Part shown: in pieces, positions 60,948 through 64,000 of the stretch | Position numbering within the stretch: position 1 is the stretch's first letter | Layout of the letters: each line of letters opens with the position of its first letter | Source of the DNA: Drosophila persimilis | Taxonomy: Eukaryota; Arthropoda; Insecta; Diptera; Drosophilidae | Length of the DNA stretch: 64,000 nucleotides | Direction of reading: 5' to 3' | NCBI RefSeq assembly: GCF_003286085.1 | Contig: NW_020825332.1 | Location: 62,001-126,000 of the forward strand | Position numbers and translations under genes: made by a program | The notes under the pieces: model-generated | Database searches by the model: none | Seen by the model: the letters and a program-made list of their open reading frames with translations, nothing else | Told to the model about the DNA's origin: nothing

Positions 60948-63900
60948 GGTCAGTAGTAGTGGTAGTCGGGTGGTCGGGTAGTTGGGTAGTTGGGGAAGAG
61001 CAAAACAACAACAGGATGTGTGAGTCAAAGAGTCTTGTGCAGTGGCTGCGGTGGCGCCTCTGAATCACTTTCGACCAACTGTTTGATAGAACTACTCTTA
61101 AGCCCTGCCAAATGCCATTAAAAGCCCATTTCACTTAGCGAAATGTATGCGAGAAATCCCATTGGAAGATTTATCGCACACACAAAATTGTGTGTGTCAC
61201 CATGGAAAATCGGCGTATGCTCAGATTATAACAATTCTCTCAAAATATGCACAACAAAAACACACACAAAAACAGACCCTCTTCCTGGTCGTCGCCGGTC
61301 GTCGGTCGTCGGTCGTCGGTCGTCGGTGGGGGTTATACCCAAAAAAAAAAAAATAACCATGCGACACGAAATGAATCCAAAAACTCACATAAATATTATG
61401 TACTACGTTTCATGCAAGTTTTTATTCAAAATGAATATCTTTTTGGGTTTTTATTATCACGTACATATGCCTCAGCGGCAATGGTTTTCTTTATTGGTTG
61501 TTGTTGTTGTTGTTGTTGTTTTTGCTGTTGCTCAAGTCTTATGTGCGGCGGCGACGACGGCGGTGGCGACGTATTCCCATTATCTTGTGGAGCGCCGCGG
61601 TTCGTATGTAAGACTAATCGGACCCACAGCCCATCGCCGTGGAAGACAGGAGAATTCGCTGAAGCCCATGGCAAAAAACCATTGCCACCACACTTGAAGG
61701 TGAACTGTGGGGAAAACCGTGGTCAAATTTGACGATTGGTTATCATCCGTCCGTTTGCCTTTTCAAACAAACACTTTTCAGAATACTTGTTGAATGGTGC
61801 TATATGGCTGACCCATTGACGGCTGTGTGGTGTGTGGATTCCTTTGGCTCTTTTCGTGCGAAAATTCCAACACCAAGTATTTTTAGACCCCTGGTCTGTA
61901 AACAAAGGCACGGGGAGCCCACCGAGCCAGCCACAAATTGATTGCCATTGGAGAGTGGGATGGCAAGTTTGCCAAATATTATTCCTTGATACTTGCCACA
62001 CACTTCCACCGACACCAACACCAACACCAACACCACTCAACAGTCGACAGTCAACAGATACCGCCCTGAACTTGCCACTCGGCGCAAAAGATAAATGCTC
62101 TCTCGCTCATTAGCATCGATGATGGGGCGGGAGAAAGCTTTAGAATCAATTAAATGAATGGGGGGATACCCTGTCTGATATCGCGCACCAAACGATCATC
62201 GATTCCATAAATCAACTCGAACTAGAGAGATCTGTGAATGGTTTGTATTCAAATTTGTGTGCGGATACGCTGTCCAAATTCGATAAATTCTATTAATTCT
62301 CCTTATATTCGTATTATGTATTTCGTAATCATCTCTATAATTTACATCAATTTATACCGAATGAATTTTAAATTGAATGTGTTATTTCTATAAATATGTA
62401 TGTTGTTCTTACCCTAGGCTTTCCTTATAGATATGGATATATAGAATGTACCTAAAATGCATATGAATTTCATTTCGAGGCTGTATCTAAATGATAGTTG
62501 TGGAATGTTGTTAAGTTTTTTAGCATCGAACAACAGCCGATTATTCATAATTTCTCGGCCCCAAACAGGGACTAGCTGCCTCCAGAGTACACTCGACCGA
62601 TCCCAAAGAGAAACCCCCATTCGATCTATGAGTGTGCGTCGGAAACATGAGATTGAATGGAACCCTGCCTACCAAACACCATAGCCGCCGGCACCGTCAC
62701 CGTCCGAACCGAACCCCAGGAGATTAATATGCTTGCTGGGAGTGAGTAATGTAATGGCTAGAGACCTGGGATTCGAGGCGAGAAAAATGGCTCCAGATAG
62801 CAGGGAAATACGGAGGAAATACAGCTGTAAAAACGCACCACAAAAGCATTTAACTAATTAATTGGTAATTGCATTTGGCTTATCGTGAAAATGCACAACG
62901 GGAGGGCAGTCAGGCAGGCAGCCAGAACCCCCACCCCAGAGCACCAATGCCCTTGGAACAACTCCCACATGCGTGATAGTGCAACTTTAATCGCAGTTCC
63001 ACTTTAAAAATTGTATATTATTTGATTATATGTATACATATATCAAATTGCGATGGTGGGCTCTGCTTTGGATAAAAGATCTATTATATATAGAAACAGA
63101 GCAAAAACTGTTGGAAAATTGTAGCGAAATAAACAGACCTCTAAGCAAACAATAAACAATATTCCAAAGATGTTTCAACAGCGATATCCCCCCCAAGCGC
63201 CAAATGTGTGCAAAAGTATAAACAAATTCAAATTCAAATTCCCATTCCATGTCGATTCCCAGACGATGGGATTGTGTCTGTATGGTACAATACGATACGA
63301 TACGATATGATGGGATAGTCAAGGTGAGATCTTCTCCAAAGGGTGTTCTTCTACCACTGCCAAAGCGATTCCAGCCTCAGTGACTCAATCAGAGTCTGGT
63401 GTGTGCAATGCATCGATTGCCGAACACAGTTGTTTTTTTTTTTTTTTGTTTTACTTATTTGTCATGCAATTAGCCAGGCTTTTGCAGGCGCGCTTTGATT
63501 TTCTTATCTGGAAAGCACTCTCCTCTCCTGGCAAGTAAATGGCTATAATTATATGGGGGGCATCGAGTGCGACGACACCTATCACCCTTCCCCTCCCATC
63601 CGTTGAACCAATCAAGTGAGTCACTTGACACCGCATGATCATAAATTCCACCATAGATCCTAGATCTACTTAAGCCATTTAAACGATCCACCACTTAATC
63701 CGTTCAGATATGATATATAAATGAGTTGCCATTAAATTATAAATATAAATTTCATTTCATTCAGGACCCAGCCCATAAATTATGCCAGATCTTTTGGCAG
63801 CATACAAAATTCTTTACGAAAGGCGGAAATATTTCGATATATTTTGTAAATGGAACGAAACTATTAAATGGAAATGCTGGGGAAATGCTTGAAGATTCGT

Positions 63901-64000
63901 TTCTGGGAAAGGCAGCATAGATTAATGATCAACAGATGATACGAGTACAGGTTCTGTAGACTTACCCCGAGATCTCAAGCTCTCAAGCGATGAATAATGA
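60948..64000. other. Region upstream of gene C, no gene recognised
   Basis: AT-rich, with a (GGTCGTC)n repeat at about 61,288-61,330, (GTT)8 near 61,498-61,521, an (ACACCA)n repeat at about 62,008-62,033 and a T-run near 63,430. A short open stretch at about 62,680-62,740 (minus) behind a CCCAG acceptor is too short to call. Probably promoter and intergenic DNA. Confidence 0.4.

Overview
The window looks like fly DNA, most likely Drosophila and perhaps the obscura group. That guess rests on the small GT-AG introns (about 57-100 bp in the receptor genes), the CAACAACAACAATG-type start context, the very dense (GA)n, (GT)n, (CAG)n and (TTG)n microsatellites, and the presence of methuselah-type receptors, an insect-specific family. 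The species is an inference. I see no prokaryotic features, CRISPR array, rRNA or convincing tRNA.

Genes: three tandem methuselah-like (Mth/Mthl) class-B-type GPCR genes, all on the minus strand, fill 47.7-58.4 kb. One of them reaches to about 60.9 kb through an upstream coding exon. Reading splice sites by eye gives complete in-frame models. Gene A (47,713-49,712) has six exons and 499 aa. Gene B (51,356-53,321) has seven exons and 517 aa. Gene C (54,985-58,406 core) encodes 581 or 580 aa according to which 3' exon is used, or 35 aa more if translation starts in the upstream exon at 60,947. By length and build, C best matches mthl10, the Drosophila receptor for growth-blocking peptides. A and B would then be its cluster neighbours of the mthl8/mthl9 kind. 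All three have a leader or hydrophobic N-terminus, the Mth ectodomain with its RGCxCxLKxCxxxCCP signature, and seven membrane segments. Their cytoplasmic tails differ strongly, which suggests different coupling and scaffolding.

The first 47 kb contain no gene I can establish. They are GC-variable, microsatellite-rich, probably intergenic or intronic DNA with local promoter-like, purine/pyrimidine-asymmetric stretches (18.1-19.7 kb). Notable structures there are an 11-copy CGATA/TATCG cluster resembling BEAF-32/DREF targets (10.93-11.26 kb), a perfect 23-bp hairpin (12,179-12,231), a Tc1-like transposon relic (about 21.02-21.33 kb), several short tandem duplications (93, 43, 33 and 21 bp) and GATC-rich islands. 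Two short Cys-rich open stretches behind plausible splice acceptors (10.66-10.95 and 38.08-38.30 kb) are weak exon candidates.

The last 3 kb (61-64 kb) lie upstream of gene C and probably hold its promoter and 5' UTR; no other gene is visible there. The most informative observations are in gene C: a stop-bearing, frame-preserving cassette exon that would switch the receptor tail, a possible third tail exon, and an unrecognised N-terminal coding exon 2.4 kb upstream.
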